NCBI RefSeq assembly: GCF_027889715.1
Contig: NZ_JAPJZH010000004.1
Location: 310,001 to 374,000, forward strand
Reading direction: 5' to 3'
Source: Allohoeflea poritis
GTDB lineage: Bacteria; Pseudomonadota; Alphaproteobacteria; Rhizobiales; Rhizobiaceae
DNA: 64,000 bases
Of the stretch, positions 16,502-24,637 are shown piece by piece. The position numbers and the translations under genes are program-made. The first letter of the stretch is position 1; every line of letters begins with the position of its first letter. The notes under the pieces were generated by a model. That model was not told the DNA's origin. It saw nothing but the letters and a program-made list of their open reading frames with translations, and made no database searches.

Positions 16502-16960
16502 AGCCCACCTTACCGTCTCGAAAGCTTGAGTACTACATGATGTACCTTCGGTGCTCCGTGACGCTGAGCGGCCCGTCGGTGGCAGGAAAGCGGACACTCT
16601 TACGTTGCGTTGGTATCGACGCTTTGGGTTCGATCAGGGACTTTCGACGCAATCACACACTGATGTCGGCTATGGGGCTAACGGATTGCTGCCTAGTGAA
16701 TTCTCAGCACCGAATACAAGTGCCACAAATATTCCACGTCAACGCTTAGTTCCCGAATCCGGATTGAAACAGGCGGCTCTGTTAGCTGCCGCAAACGCAC
16801 GGTATCTGGCGTTCCGGTGGAGACATTCACGATCTTGCTGGTTGGATTTGCTGGTCCTCCCAACTCACCGATATCTGGTTCTTTGGTGGACACCCACGGG
16901 AAAATCGCAAGCTGCTCAATATTCACCTGCGACGCAAACAACTGTTTTTATTTGGAAAAC
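16502..16960. other. Non-coding stretch between the HEPN gene and tRNA-Gly
   Basis: About 460 bp with several short open frames on both strands but none with a ribosome site, recognisable domain or steady codon pattern. The longest (16551-17024, plus) runs through the tRNA gene and is an artefact. A minus-strand frame at 16693-16941 (82 codons) could be a gene remnant but nothing in it is recognisable. I see no integrase. Confidence 0.5.
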
Positions 16961-17035
16961 TGGAGCGGGCGATGAGATTCGAACTCACGACCCCAACCTT
17001 GGCAAGGTTGTGCTCTACCCCTGAGCTACGCCCGC
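16961..17035 (-). tRNA. tRNA-Gly(GCC)
   Basis: A complete 75-nt tRNA with encoded CCA. Acceptor arms GCGGGCG and CGCCCGC pair fully, with U as discriminator. The D arm reads AGCTCAGGGGTAGAGC. The anticodon stem CAACC/GGTTG holds the loop TTGCCAA with anticodon GCC. The T loop is TTCGAAT. The gene is on the minus strand, and the accessory stretch begins directly beyond its 3' end, the usual side for tRNA-targeted insertions. Confidence 0.97.
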
Positions 17036-17235
17036 TCGGCTTTGCCGGTATCTGATGCAACCGACTGGGGTATCGATGCGGGGCGTGCCCCGCGTCCGGC
17101 GCTATATGGCGCAAGCCGGCGACAAATGCAACAGGAAAATGAATCGAAACGGCGGCCCGGTTTTCGATTGCGATTTCGGCGCGCGCGCCCTATCACATGC
17201 CGCTGAGAAAGGCCACATCAGGGCAGGAAAAGCCG

Positions 17236-17775
17236 ATGAGCGAAAGCACCGCAGCCGTGCCGCCGAAAACCGACGAGGAGCTGTTCGCGGCGCTCGACGA
17301 AATGGGCATCGCACACAGGACCAGGACCCATCCGCCGGTCTTCACGGTTTCCGAATCGCAGTCGCTGCGCGACGAGATTCCGGGCGGCCATACAAAGAAC
17401 CTGTTCCTGAAGGACAAGAAGGACAATTTCTTTCTTGTCACGGTCGAAGAGGATGCGCAGATCGACCTGAAGACGATCCATCCGCTGATCGGCGCAAGGA
17501 GCCGCGTTTCCTTCGGCAAGCCGGACAGGCTGATGGAATTTCTCGGCGTTATACCGGGTGCCGTGACGTCCTTCGGGGTCATGAACGACACGCAGGGCCG
17601 GGTGCAGATGGTGCTGGACGAGGCGTTGCTGGAGCACGAGATCATCAACGCGCACCCGCTGCGCAACGATGCGACGACATCCGTCGCGCGTGACGATCTG
17701 CTGCGCTTCCTTGAAGCGACGGGCCATAAACCGCTAATAGTGGCGCTGAGCGGGCGCAACGAAGGCGCATCTTGA
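17236..17775 (+). CDS. YbaK/ProX-type prolyl-tRNA editing protein (PrdX-like)
   Basis: A 179-residue free-standing editing-domain protein that removes wrongly attached amino acids, probably alanine, from tRNA-Pro. The fold markers are THPPVFTVSES, the GGHTKNLFLKDKK strand with its conserved Lys, FGKPDRLMEFLGV, GAVTSFGVMND and HPLRNDATTSV. The length and the late GxVTPFG-like segment fit the PrdX/ProXp-ala branch. The start at 17236 has AGGA 8 nt upstream; the ATG 13 codons earlier has no ribosome site. It begins a plus-strand run with the thioredoxin-like gene 82 nt further on. Confidence 0.88.
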   Translation: MSESTAAVPPKTDEELFAALDEMGIAHRTRTHPPVFTVSESQSLRDEIPGGHTKNLFLKDKKDNFFLVTVEEDAQIDLKTIHPLIGARSRVSFGKPDRLMEFLGVIPGAVTSFGVMNDTQGRVQMVLDEALLEHEIINAHPLRNDATTSVARDDLLRFLEATGHKPLIVALSGRNEGAS

Positions 17776-17857
17776 AATTGCGCGTCTCCTGGCCGATTTT
17801 CCGGGGACGGCACACAATATTGCGGCCCGCGGGCCGAGCAGAGACCGGAGAGACCTG

Positions 17858-18841
17858 ATGCAGGACGGCGACAATCCCTATGGCGGCTCCTTTGGAAACC
17901 AGATGGGCGGCACGGTGAGCTTCGGCGACGGCCAGTCGCCGGAGCCGGCGCAGCCGGCCGGGCAGGCGGGCGGGCCGCTGATCAAGGACACGACGACGGC
18001 GGCGTTCACCACGGATGTGATTGCCGAATCGAACAACCAGCCCGTGCTGGTCGATTTCTGGGCGCCGTGGTGCGGACCGTGCAAGCAGCTCGGCCCGATC
18101 ATCGAGAAGGTGGTCACCGAACAGGGCGGCCGGGTCAAGCTGGTCAAGCTGAATATCGACGATCATCCGGCGATCCCCGGTCAGATGGGCATCCAGTCGA
18201 TCCCTGCCGTGGTGGCATTTTCCGGCGGAAAGCCGGTCGATGCCTTCATGGGCGCGGTGCCGGAAAGCCAGATCAAGCAGTTCATCGACAAGCTGGTGAA
18301 GGAAAACGGCGCGCCGGATATCGATGCGTTCCTCGCCGAGGGCCGCGCCGCGCTCGATAGCGGCGACGTCAATCTGGCGGCGCAGATCTTCGGCTCCATC
18401 CTTCAGGAGCAGCCGGACAATGCCAAGGCGATGGCCGGCATGGCCGAGTGCATGCTTGCGGCAGGCCAGGCGGACCGTGCGAAGGAGCTGATCAACGGCC
18501 TCGACGAGGAGCAGAAGAAGGTGCCGGAGGTGGCCAGCCTGCTCGCCCGCTTTGCGCTGGAAGAAGAGATTTCGAGCCTCGGCGATCCCGAGCAGCTCAA
18601 GGCACGGCTTGACGCCAATCCGGATGACCACGAGGCGCGCTTCGACATGGCGAAGATCCTCAATGTCCAGGGCGCGCGTGAAGAGGCGGCCGAGCAGCTT
18701 TTGCACATCATGAAGGCGGACCGGCAATGGCAGGATGACGGTGCGCGCAAGCAGTTGCTGACGTTTTTCGAGGCCTGGGGCCCGACCGATCCGGCGACCC
18801 TTGCCGCGCGGCGCAAGTTGTCGTCCTTGATGTTCTCCTGA
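17858..18841 (+). CDS. Thioredoxin-like co-chaperone with TPR tail, CnoX/YbbN family
   Basis: A 327-residue protein: a Gly-rich N-terminal tail (1-40), a thioredoxin domain (42-145) with the active site W71-CGPC and Cys72/Cys75, then a helical TPR-like region (160-300) including AAQIFGSILQEQPDNAKAMAGMAEC, cut by short loops. This is the CnoX (YbbN) layout: a chaperone that protects proteins under oxidative chlorine stress and hands them to GroEL. In alphaproteobacteria the WCGPC site is kept, so redox activity is likely. It is followed by the Lon-N-like gene, a common order in this group. Confidence 0.9.
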   Translation: MQDGDNPYGGSFGNQMGGTVSFGDGQSPEPAQPAGQAGGPLIKDTTTAAFTTDVIAESNNQPVLVDFWAPWCGPCKQLGPIIEKVVTEQGGRVKLVKLNIDDHPAIPGQMGIQSIPAVVAFSGGKPVDAFMGAVPESQIKQFIDKLVKENGAPDIDAFLAEGRAALDSGDVNLAAQIFGSILQEQPDNAKAMAGMAECMLAAGQADRAKELINGLDEEQKKVPEVASLLARFALEEEISSLGDPEQLKARLDANPDDHEARFDMAKILNVQGAREEAAEQLLHIMKADRQWQDDGARKQLLTFFEAWGPTDPATLAARRKLSSLMFS

Positions 18842-18929
18842 TGCGGCGGGCGGTTGTCGGCACAAAAGACCTTGAGAATTGCGTGATCAGCACCAATTCC
18901 TCTACAATATCGCGTTAAAACCAAGGTCA

Positions 18930-19613
18930 GTGACGTTGCAAGCAGGAAATGTACATTACCGGACCGAGAAGGACATTCCGGCCAACGTTGCCCTGTTTCC
19001 GCTTTCCGGGGCCCTGCTGCTGCCCTGCGGGCAGATGCCGCTGAATATATTCGAGCCCCGCTATCTTGCCATGATCGACGATGTCATCGCGGCGAAGCGC
19101 CTTGTTGCCATCATCCAGCCGCGCTTCGATCTTTCCGGTAATGTGGAAAGCGGCGACAATCCGCCGCTTTGCTCGGTCGGAACGCTCGGGCGCATCACGT
19201 CGCTTTCGGAAACCGGCGACGGACGCTACATCATCTCGCTGGTCGGCATATGCCGGTTCCGTCTGCTTGAGGAACTGCCGATCAGGAAGGGCTACCGCCA
19301 GGGGCGCATCGCGCCCTTCCTCAACGATCTTTCTGCGGACAATGGCGAAGACAGCGTCAACCGCGAGGCGCTGCTCGAGAGCTTCCGCGCCTATCTGGAG
19401 GCCAACCAGCTCGAGGCCGACTGGGAAAGCGTCGGCCAGGCGAGCAACGCGACGCTGGTCAACACCATGTCGATGATGGCGCCCTACGGGCCGGCCGAGA
19501 AACAGGCGCTTCTGGAGGCGCCGGACCTGAAGACCCGCGCCGATACCCTGATCGCGATCACGGAGATCGCCCTGGCGCGCGACAGCGACGACTATGATAC
19601 GGTGCTGCAGTAG
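18930..19613 (+). CDS. Lon N-terminal-domain protein (LON substrate-binding domain only)
   Basis: A 227-residue protein that has the substrate-recognition domain of Lon protease but no ATPase or protease domain. NVALFPLSGALLLPCGQMPLNIFEPRYLAMIDD, split by the domain's first turn, is the defining stretch (about 20-52). The GTG start at 18930 has AAGG 6 nt upstream and gives the usual family N-terminus; the ATG 17 codons earlier does not. It may bind unfolded proteins; its exact role is not known. It sits between the CnoX-like and Trm112-like genes. Confidence 0.88.
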   Translation: MTLQAGNVHYRTEKDIPANVALFPLSGALLLPCGQMPLNIFEPRYLAMIDDVIAAKRLVAIIQPRFDLSGNVESGDNPPLCSVGTLGRITSLSETGDGRYIISLVGICRFRLLEELPIRKGYRQGRIAPFLNDLSADNGEDSVNREALLESFRAYLEANQLEADWESVGQASNATLVNTMSMMAPYGPAEKQALLEAPDLKTRADTLIAITEIALARDSDDYDTVLQ

Positions 19614-19643
19614 ATTCGTTTGCACGCACGACAAGACCACGCC

Positions 19644-19868
19644 ATGCCAGACACACGCCCATCCGCCACGATCGACAGCAAGCTGCTCGAACTGCTCGTC
19701 TGTCCGCTGACCAAGGACCGGCTGGACCTGGACGAGGAGAACAACGAACTGATCTCCCTGTCGGCGGGGCTTGCCTATCCGATCCGCGACGGCATTCCGA
19801 TCATGCTGCCGTCTGAGGCACGGCCGCTCGATGATGACGAGAGGGCGGCCCACAAGGCGGGAGCATAG
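19644..19868 (+). CDS. Trm112 family protein
   Basis: A 74-residue protein. [23 protein letters not shown], in its two halves, and the later [20 protein letters not shown] are the markers of the Trm112/UPF0434 family, whose eukaryotic member activates several methyltransferases. In bacteria a role as methyltransferase partner is probable but not settled. It begins 31 nt after the Lon-N-like gene. The ATG at 19644 is preferred over a TTG eight codons earlier. Confidence 0.88.
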   Translation: MPDTRPSATIDSKLLELLVCPLTKDRLDLDEENNELISLSAGLAYPIRDGIPIMLPSEARPLDDDERAAHKAGA

Positions 19869-19871
19869 GCC

Positions 19872-20441
19872 TTGTCAAAGCGCGGCGATCAGAAAAGGCA
19901 GCAATTGCTGGCAGCCGCGGCAAACCGGTTCTGGCGCCATGGCTATGGAAGCACGAGCCTTGCCGACATCGCCAAGGATGCCGGTGTGCCGCTCGGCAAT
20001 GTCTATTATTATTTCCGCACCAAGCAGGACATCGCCACCGGCGTCGCCGATATCTTCGTCGCCGAGACGCAAGACATGCTCGAAGAGGTCGCGGAGGCCG
20101 AGGCGGATCCACGGCGGCGGGTGCTCGGCCTGTTGCGCCGGCTGTCGCAATCGAGCCGCAGCCGCGTTGACCATGGCTGCCCGATCGCGCTCGCGGTGCG
20201 CGATTTCCGCTCGGAGGCGCCGAAGGCCTCGGCGCGGGCGGCCGAATCCTTCGAGCTGCTCACCGGTTTCATCGGCCGCGAATTGCAGCGCACCGGCTCG
20301 CGACCGTCCGTCGCGCTCGCCAAGGCGCGCGAAATCGTGGTCGAATGGCAGGGCGGCATTTCGCTCGCCCATGCGCTGGGCGACGCGACGGTGCTGGCCG
20401 AAAGCTTCCGCCGCGCCGAGCAGCGGCTGATTCAAATCTAG
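19872..20441 (+). CDS. TetR-family regulator
   Basis: A 189-residue regulator. The DNA-binding domain fills residues 8-55: LLAAAANRFWRHGYGSTSLADIAKDAG followed by the recognition helix PLGNVYYYFRTK. The C-terminal part is a helical ligand domain resembling the TetR_C group often linked to electrophile or quinone sensing (the DHGCPI segment carries one Cys). It begins with a TTG 3 nt after the Trm112 gene. The target is unknown; the convergent GST gene is a possible one but the spacing gives no proof. Confidence 0.88.
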   Translation: MSKRGDQKRQQLLAAAANRFWRHGYGSTSLADIAKDAGVPLGNVYYYFRTKQDIATGVADIFVAETQDMLEEVAEAEADPRRRVLGLLRRLSQSSRSRVDHGCPIALAVRDFRSEAPKASARAAESFELLTGFIGRELQRTGSRPSVALAKAREIVVEWQGGISLAHALGDATVLAESFRRAEQRLIQI

Positions 20442-20461
20442 ACAAGCTTGATGGACACGCT

Positions 20462-21163
20462 CTAACAGCAGGCGCTCGCCTTCCGCTCGCCGGAGGCCAG
20501 ACCCGCGCTGAGGTCGCCGCCGCGCCCGAGAAAGGTCTCTTCGGACAGATAGAACGCAGAAAACGCATCTTCGAAATCGGCCGCGACCGAACGGTCGCCG
20601 ATGCCGGTCTGCACCAGATGTTTTTGCCATTTCTTTAGTTTCGGACGGCCGTCGAGAAAGTCGTAACCGGTGCGGCGTTCGATGATGTCGGCGCGGTGCA
20701 GCAGCACCAGCCAGGCGATGTCGACCATGCCGATGGCGTCACCGTTGAAATAGCGCGTGTCGCCAAGCTGTTTCTCCACGCTGTCAAAGGTCTTGGCAAG
20801 CTTGGCCGACCGCTCTTCGAGCGCGATGGCGTCGGGGCTGCGCTGCGCGCCGCACTGGACGAGGTAGTTTTTCGCGGCGAGATAGCTCCAGGCCCGGTTG
20901 GCCGCCTTCTGTTCAAGCGAGATGTCCGGCTGTAGCGGCGGAAAGGCTTCTTCCAGATATTCGACAATGGCGTCCGATTCGAAAAGCGCCGTGCCGCTAT
21001 CGGTGATCAGTACGGGAACCTGGCCATTTGGAGAGATGTCCAGGAACCACTGCGGCTTGTCTTTCAAGCTTATATATTCGAGCTCGTAGTCGATGCCTTT
21101 TGCTTCCAGCAGTGCCGTTACCCTTTGCACGAACGGGCAGATCTTGAAGCTGACGATTTTCAT
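20462..21163 (-). CDS. Glutathione S-transferase family protein
   Basis: A 233-residue protein with a thioredoxin-like N-terminal domain (MKIVSFKICPFVQRV with Cys9, then NGQVPVL and SGTALFESDAIVEYLEE, the glutathione-binding stretches) and a helical C-terminal domain. The CPF motif suggests an omega/beta-like class with Cys-based chemistry rather than Tyr or Ser. It ends in Cys-Cys, which is unusual. The start at 21163 has GGAG upstream; earlier codons are unlikely. It is divergent from the Cys-rich ArsR gene with 95 bp between starts, so that regulator may control it. Confidence 0.85.
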   Translation of the reverse strand: MKIVSFKICPFVQRVTALLEAKGIDYELEYISLKDKPQWFLDISPNGQVPVLITDSGTALFESDAIVEYLEEAFPPLQPDISLEQKAANRAWSYLAAKNYLVQCGAQRSPDAIALEERSAKLAKTFDSVEKQLGDTRYFNGDAIGMVDIAWLVLLHRADIIERRTGYDFLDGRPKLKKWQKHLVQTGIGDRSVAADFEDAFSAFYLSEETFLGRGGDLSAGLASGERKASACC

Positions 21164-21238
21164 CCCGGTTCTCCAGTCTTGTGCCTCGGTGGACTTGATT
21201 GTCCGCGTCCGATGGCGATATATTCCCAATAATTCAAC

Positions 21239-21258
21239 ATTTCAAGAGATATTGAAAT
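21239..21258. promoter_or_regulatory. Perfect palindrome at the ArsR start, likely operator
   Basis: ATTTCAA at 21239-21245 and TTGAAAT at 21252-21258 are perfect inverted arms with a 6-nt spacer, ending at the base before the ATG. TTCAA/TTGAA half-sites are typical of ArsR-family operators. A further TTCAA at 21233-21237 may add a half-site. Confidence 0.65.
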
Positions 21259-21585
21259 ATGAAAGAAGACTCAGCTCTGAAAATGTTCGCGGCGCTTTCC
21301 CAGGAAACGCGGCTTCGCATTGTGCGCCATCTGGTCGAATGCGGAACGGAGGGCGCTTCGGCAGGTGAAATCGGAGAGAAGGTCGGGGCGATCTCCTCGC
21401 GTGCCTCCTTCCACCTCTCGGCGCTGGAACAGGCGGGGATCGTCACGTCGGAGCGGCAGTCGCGAAACATCGTCTACCGCGCCGATTACGCAGCGCTGGG
21501 CGGGCTCGTGTCCTTCCTTCTCGACGATTGCTGCGGCAAGCACCCCGATGTCGTGGCCTGCTGCGATTTCAGCGATTGCTGTTGA
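21259..21585 (+). CDS. ArsR-family metalloregulator with Cys-pair tail
   Basis: A 108-residue repressor of the ArsR/SmtB winged-helix family: KMFAALSQETRLRIVRHLVE (9-28), GEIGEKVGAISSRASFHLSALEQAG as recognition region, and RNIVYRADY. The C-terminus carries Cys91, Cys92, Cys101, Cys102, Cys107 and Cys108. This C-terminal placing recalls the As(III) site of the Acidithiobacillus ferrooxidans ArsR rather than the E. coli one. No arsenic transporter or reductase is next to it. The palindrome directly before the start is a likely self-operator; divergent GST may be a second target. Confidence 0.88.
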   Translation: MKEDSALKMFAALSQETRLRIVRHLVECGTEGASAGEIGEKVGAISSRASFHLSALEQAGIVTSERQSRNIVYRADYAALGGLVSFLLDDCCGKHPDVVACCDFSDCC

Positions 21586-21603
21586 GCGCTGCGGGCGGCA
21601 GCG

Positions 21604-22734
21604 TCAGTCGAGCGTGCGCTTGTAGCGCAGCATGGCCAGCACCGAAACGGCGACCAGAATGATCAGGAGTGCGCGCAGATCCGGCACGATGTCGGAAAGG
21701 TCCGCGCCCTTGAGCATGATCTTGCGGATGACGCGCATGAAATGGGTGCTTGGCAGCAGCGTTCCGAGGACCTGCGCCCATCCGGGCATGGCGGCGAAGG
21801 GAAACATGAAGCCGGACAGAAGGATCGAGGGCAGCAGATAGAAGAACGACATCTGCATGGCCTGCATCTGGTTCCTGGCGACCGTGGAAAAGAGGAAGCC
21901 GAGCGCCAGGTTGACGATGATGAATATGTTGAGACCGAGCAGGAACGGCGCCACGGGACCGGCAAAGGGCACGCTGAAGACCCAGAAGGCCAGGATGAAG
22001 AAGACGCAGGTCTGCACATAGCCGATCAGCACATAGGGAATGATCTTGCCGAGCATGACCTCCGGCGCCCGCGCCGGCGTCGAAAGCAGGGTCTCCATGG
22101 TGCCGCGCTCGCTCTCGCGGACGATGGCGATCGCCGTGATCATCACCATGGTCATGGAGATGATGATCGCGAGCAGTCCCGGAACGATGTTGTAGCTGGT
22201 CCTGGCGGCGGGGTTGTAGCGCTGATGGGCGATCACCGAGAAGGCGTCCTGCGTGCCCGCAAGGTAGGACAGCGGCCCGATCGCCAGATTGTTGACGGTG
22301 TTCGCGGCCAGAACCGAAAGCGCCGCCGACGCCGACCCGGACGTGGCCGGATCGGAGGCATCGGCGGCGACCAGAAGCGCCGGCTTTTCGCCACGAACGA
22401 TGTCGCGCTCGAAATCTTCCGGGATGGTGACGACGAAGGTCGCCTCGCCCGTCTTCAGCGCCCGGTCGACCTCGGTGCTGTTGGCGACGGTTCCACGAAT
22501 GTCGAAATAGGTGGAGGTCTGCATCGCGGCGAGGAAGCCGCGTGTGAAGGGGCCTGTGTCATGCACCTCGACCAGGGTCGGCAAATGGCGCGGGTCGGAA
22601 TTGATGGCAAAGCCGAACAGCATGAGCTGGACGATCGGAATGACGATCATCATGGCGAATGTCATGCGGTCGCGCCGCATCTGGATGAATTCCTTCATCA
22701 GGATCGCCAGGAATCGGCTGGACGACAGGGCCAT
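21604..22734 (-). CDS. ABC-2 type efflux permease (YhhJ/YbhR-like)
   Basis: A 376-residue permease. One membrane helix near residue 25 (MMIVIPIVQLMLFGFAI) is followed by a large periplasmic domain, then five helices from about 180, with the ABC-2 signature YVLIGYVQTCVFFILAFWVF within. Members pair with an ATPase and an HlyD-type periplasmic adaptor to export drugs or other hydrophobic molecules. The start lies 1 nt from the ATPase stop. It is the last gene of the tetR-hlyD-ATPase-permease operon. Confidence 0.9.
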   Translation of the reverse strand: MALSSSRFLAILMKEFIQMRRDRMTFAMMIVIPIVQLMLFGFAINSDPRHLPTLVEVHDTGPFTRGFLAAMQTSTYFDIRGTVANSTEVDRALKTGEATFVVTIPEDFERDIVRGEKPALLVAADASDPATSGSASAALSVLAANTVNNLAIGPLSYLAGTQDAFSVIAHQRYNPAARTSYNIVPGLLAIIISMTMVMITAIAIVRESERGTMETLLSTPARAPEVMLGKIIPYVLIGYVQTCVFFILAFWVFSVPFAGPVAPFLLGLNIFIIVNLALGFLFSTVARNQMQAMQMSFFYLLPSILLSGFMFPFAAMPGWAQVLGTLLPSTHFMRVIRKIMLKGADLSDIVPDLRALLIILVAVSVLAMLRYKRTLD

Positions 22735-22735
22735 C

Positions 22736-23689
22736 TCAGGCGGCCTCCTGTCCTGCCGCGAAATTGTCGGTCGAGCCGCTCATGAGGTGGATGAACACCT
22801 CTTCCAGCCCGGCCGGTTGCTGCTTCCATGTGTAGCGCTTGTCCTTGAGGAAGGGCTTGATGGCCGCTTCGAGCTTTTGCGCATCCATGCCGGAGACATG
22901 CAGCGCCGAGCCGAAGCGCGCCACCTGCTCGATGCCGTCCTTGCCGTGGAGCTGCGTCGCCAGTTCAGCCAGATCCGGGCCCTCGACCCGCCAGGTGGCG
23001 AGGCCCACCATTTCCGGGATCTTCCGCGCCGGCCCGTCGATCAGCTTCTTGCCATAGGCGATATAGGCGATGTTGTCGCACTGGATGGCCTCGTCCATGT
23101 AGTGGGTCGAGACCAGCACCGTGACGCCATCGTCGGAAAGGCGGCGGATCTCGTCCCAGAAATCGCGGCGCGCCTTCGGATCGACACCCGCCGTCGGCTC
23201 GTCGAGCAGCAGCAGATCGGGCTGATGCAAGAGGCAGGCGGCGAGCGCCAGGCGCTGTTTCCAGCCGCCGGAGAGTTCGCCGGCCTGCTGGTGCGACCGG
23301 TTGGCAAGACCAAGGTCCTCGAGCGCCGCATCCACCTTTCGCTTGCGGTCCTTCACCCGGTACATGCGGGCCATGAAATCGAGATTCTCGCGGATGGTCA
23401 GGTCCTCATAGAGCGAGAATTTCTGCGTCATGTAGCCGACATGCTCCTTGATGTTGTCGGACTGGCGCAGAATGTCATAGCCGAGGCAGGTTCCGGAGCC
23501 GGCATCCGGCGTCAGCAGGCCGCACAGCATGCGGATCGTCGTCGTCTTGCCGCTGCCGTTCGGGCCCAGAAAGCCGTAGATCGCGCCTTTCGGAACCGAG
23601 ATGTCGAAATGATCGACGACGGTCTTGTCGCCGAATTTCTTCACCAGCCCGTTGACCTCGATGACCGGCGTTGTGCCGTTGCCGCTCAT
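22736..23689 (-). CDS. ABC transporter ATPase of the efflux operon
   Basis: A 317-residue ATPase: Walker A GPNGSGKTTT, signature LSGGWKQRL, Walker B LLLLDEPTAGVDP and the H loop VLVSTHYMDEA are in order. Past the NBD lies a C-terminal extension (about 230-317) ending in GLEEVFIHLM, normal for ABC-2 drug-export ATPases of the YbhF group. Only one NBD is present, half the size of E. coli YbhF. The start at 23689 overlaps the HlyD gene by 4 nt. Confidence 0.92.
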   Translation of the reverse strand: MSGNGTTPVIEVNGLVKKFGDKTVVDHFDISVPKGAIYGFLGPNGSGKTTTIRMLCGLLTPDAGSGTCLGYDILRQSDNIKEHVGYMTQKFSLYEDLTIRENLDFMARMYRVKDRKRKVDAALEDLGLANRSHQQAGELSGGWKQRLALAACLLHQPDLLLLDEPTAGVDPKARRDFWDEIRRLSDDGVTVLVSTHYMDEAIQCDNIAYIAYGKKLIDGPARKIPEMVGLATWRVEGPDLAELATQLHGKDGIEQVARFGSALHVSGMDAQKLEAAIKPFLKDKRYTWKQQPAGLEEVFIHLMSGSTDNFAAGQEAA

Positions 23690-24636
23690 TTTGCCACCGT
23701 CACGTCGATCGGCTGGCCGGGCAGCAGGGTGGTCGGCTCGTCGGGCAGGGCCTCGGCCATGAAAACCAGCTTGGAGCGTTCCTCGAGGCTGTAGATGACC
23801 GGCGGCGTGTATTCGGCCGACGAGGAAATATAAGTGATGCGGGCGGCGATCGGTTCCTTGCAATTGTCGCAGCCGATCATGACTTTCCCGCCGACGGCAA
23901 GACCTGCCCGGTCGGGCTCGCCGACATAGAAGCGGAACTTGATCTCGCCGGGCGGCAGGATCGAAACCACCGGCATGCCCGCCTGCACATATTCGCCGGG
24001 CAGATAATAGGTCTGCTGCACATAGCCGCCGGCTGGCGCCGTCAGCGCACGGTCATTAAGCTTGATGCGGGCGCTGTCGACGGCAAGCTCCGAGGATTTG
24101 ACCGACTGGCGCGCCTCGTCAAGCTGGGCGCTGCGGGCCGGCAGGCGCGCGACCCGCAGATTGGCGCGCTGTTCGCCGACGGTCGCGGCGGCCTGATCGA
24201 GCGTTGCCGCCGCCTGGTCGAGCTGGCTCGGCGAGACGAAATCGTTGACCGAAAGCTCCTTGTAGCGCTCGTAATCCGCCTGGGCGAGATCGAGACTGGC
24301 TTCCGCGTTGCGCAGCTGTTCCTCGATGACGGCGATTTCCTCGGGCCGCTTGCCGGTGCTCTCATCGATCAGCTTGGAGCGGGCGATCATCAGGTCGGCC
24401 TCGGCCTGGCCAAGGGCGATCAGTTGCTGGTCGGCATCCAGCGAGAACAGCGCCTGACCGGCCTCGACCGTGTCGCCGCGGTTGACATCGAGGCTCTCCA
24501 GAACGCCGCTCTCCTTGGGCGCGACATAGACATATTCGCCTTCGACATAGCCGAAATAGCGATTGTCGGGCGGATCGGCCGCGCCGGGCCAGATGGCGGT
24601 GTAAAGGGCGACGATCCAGGCATAGACGGTGTCCAT
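23686..24636 (-). CDS. HlyD-family periplasmic adaptor of the efflux operon
   Basis: A 316-residue membrane-fusion protein. A short N-terminal hydrophobic segment (VYAWIVALYTAIWPG) anchors it; a lipoyl half-motif (VAPKESGVLESLDVNRGDTVEAGQ), a long coiled coil (about 75-190) and the second half-motif (LTAPAGGYVQQTY) follow. It links the ABC-2 pump to an outer-membrane channel, not encoded here. A pair of Cys in GCDNCKEP is unusual for the family and could bind metal or form a disulfide. The start is separated from the TetR stop by 1 nt. Confidence 0.9.
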   Translation of the reverse strand: MDTVYAWIVALYTAIWPGAADPPDNRYFGYVEGEYVYVAPKESGVLESLDVNRGDTVEAGQALFSLDADQQLIALGQAEADLMIARSKLIDESTGKRPEEIAVIEEQLRNAEASLDLAQADYERYKELSVNDFVSPSQLDQAAATLDQAAATVGEQRANLRVARLPARSAQLDEARQSVKSSELAVDSARIKLNDRALTAPAGGYVQQTYYLPGEYVQAGMPVVSILPPGEIKFRFYVGEPDRAGLAVGGKVMIGCDNCKEPIAARITYISSSAEYTPPVIYSLEERSKLVFMAEALPDEPTTLLPGQPIDVTVAK

Positions 24637-24637
24637 G

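Noticed and set aside
16693-16941. 82-codon minus-strand frame near tRNA-Gly
   Set aside because: No ribosome site, no recognisable domain and no codon bias; at most a gene remnant.
16551-17024. Open frame of 157 codons on the plus strand
   Set aside because: It runs antisense through the tRNA-Gly gene; its end is the usual false translation of a tRNA. No ribosome site or domain.
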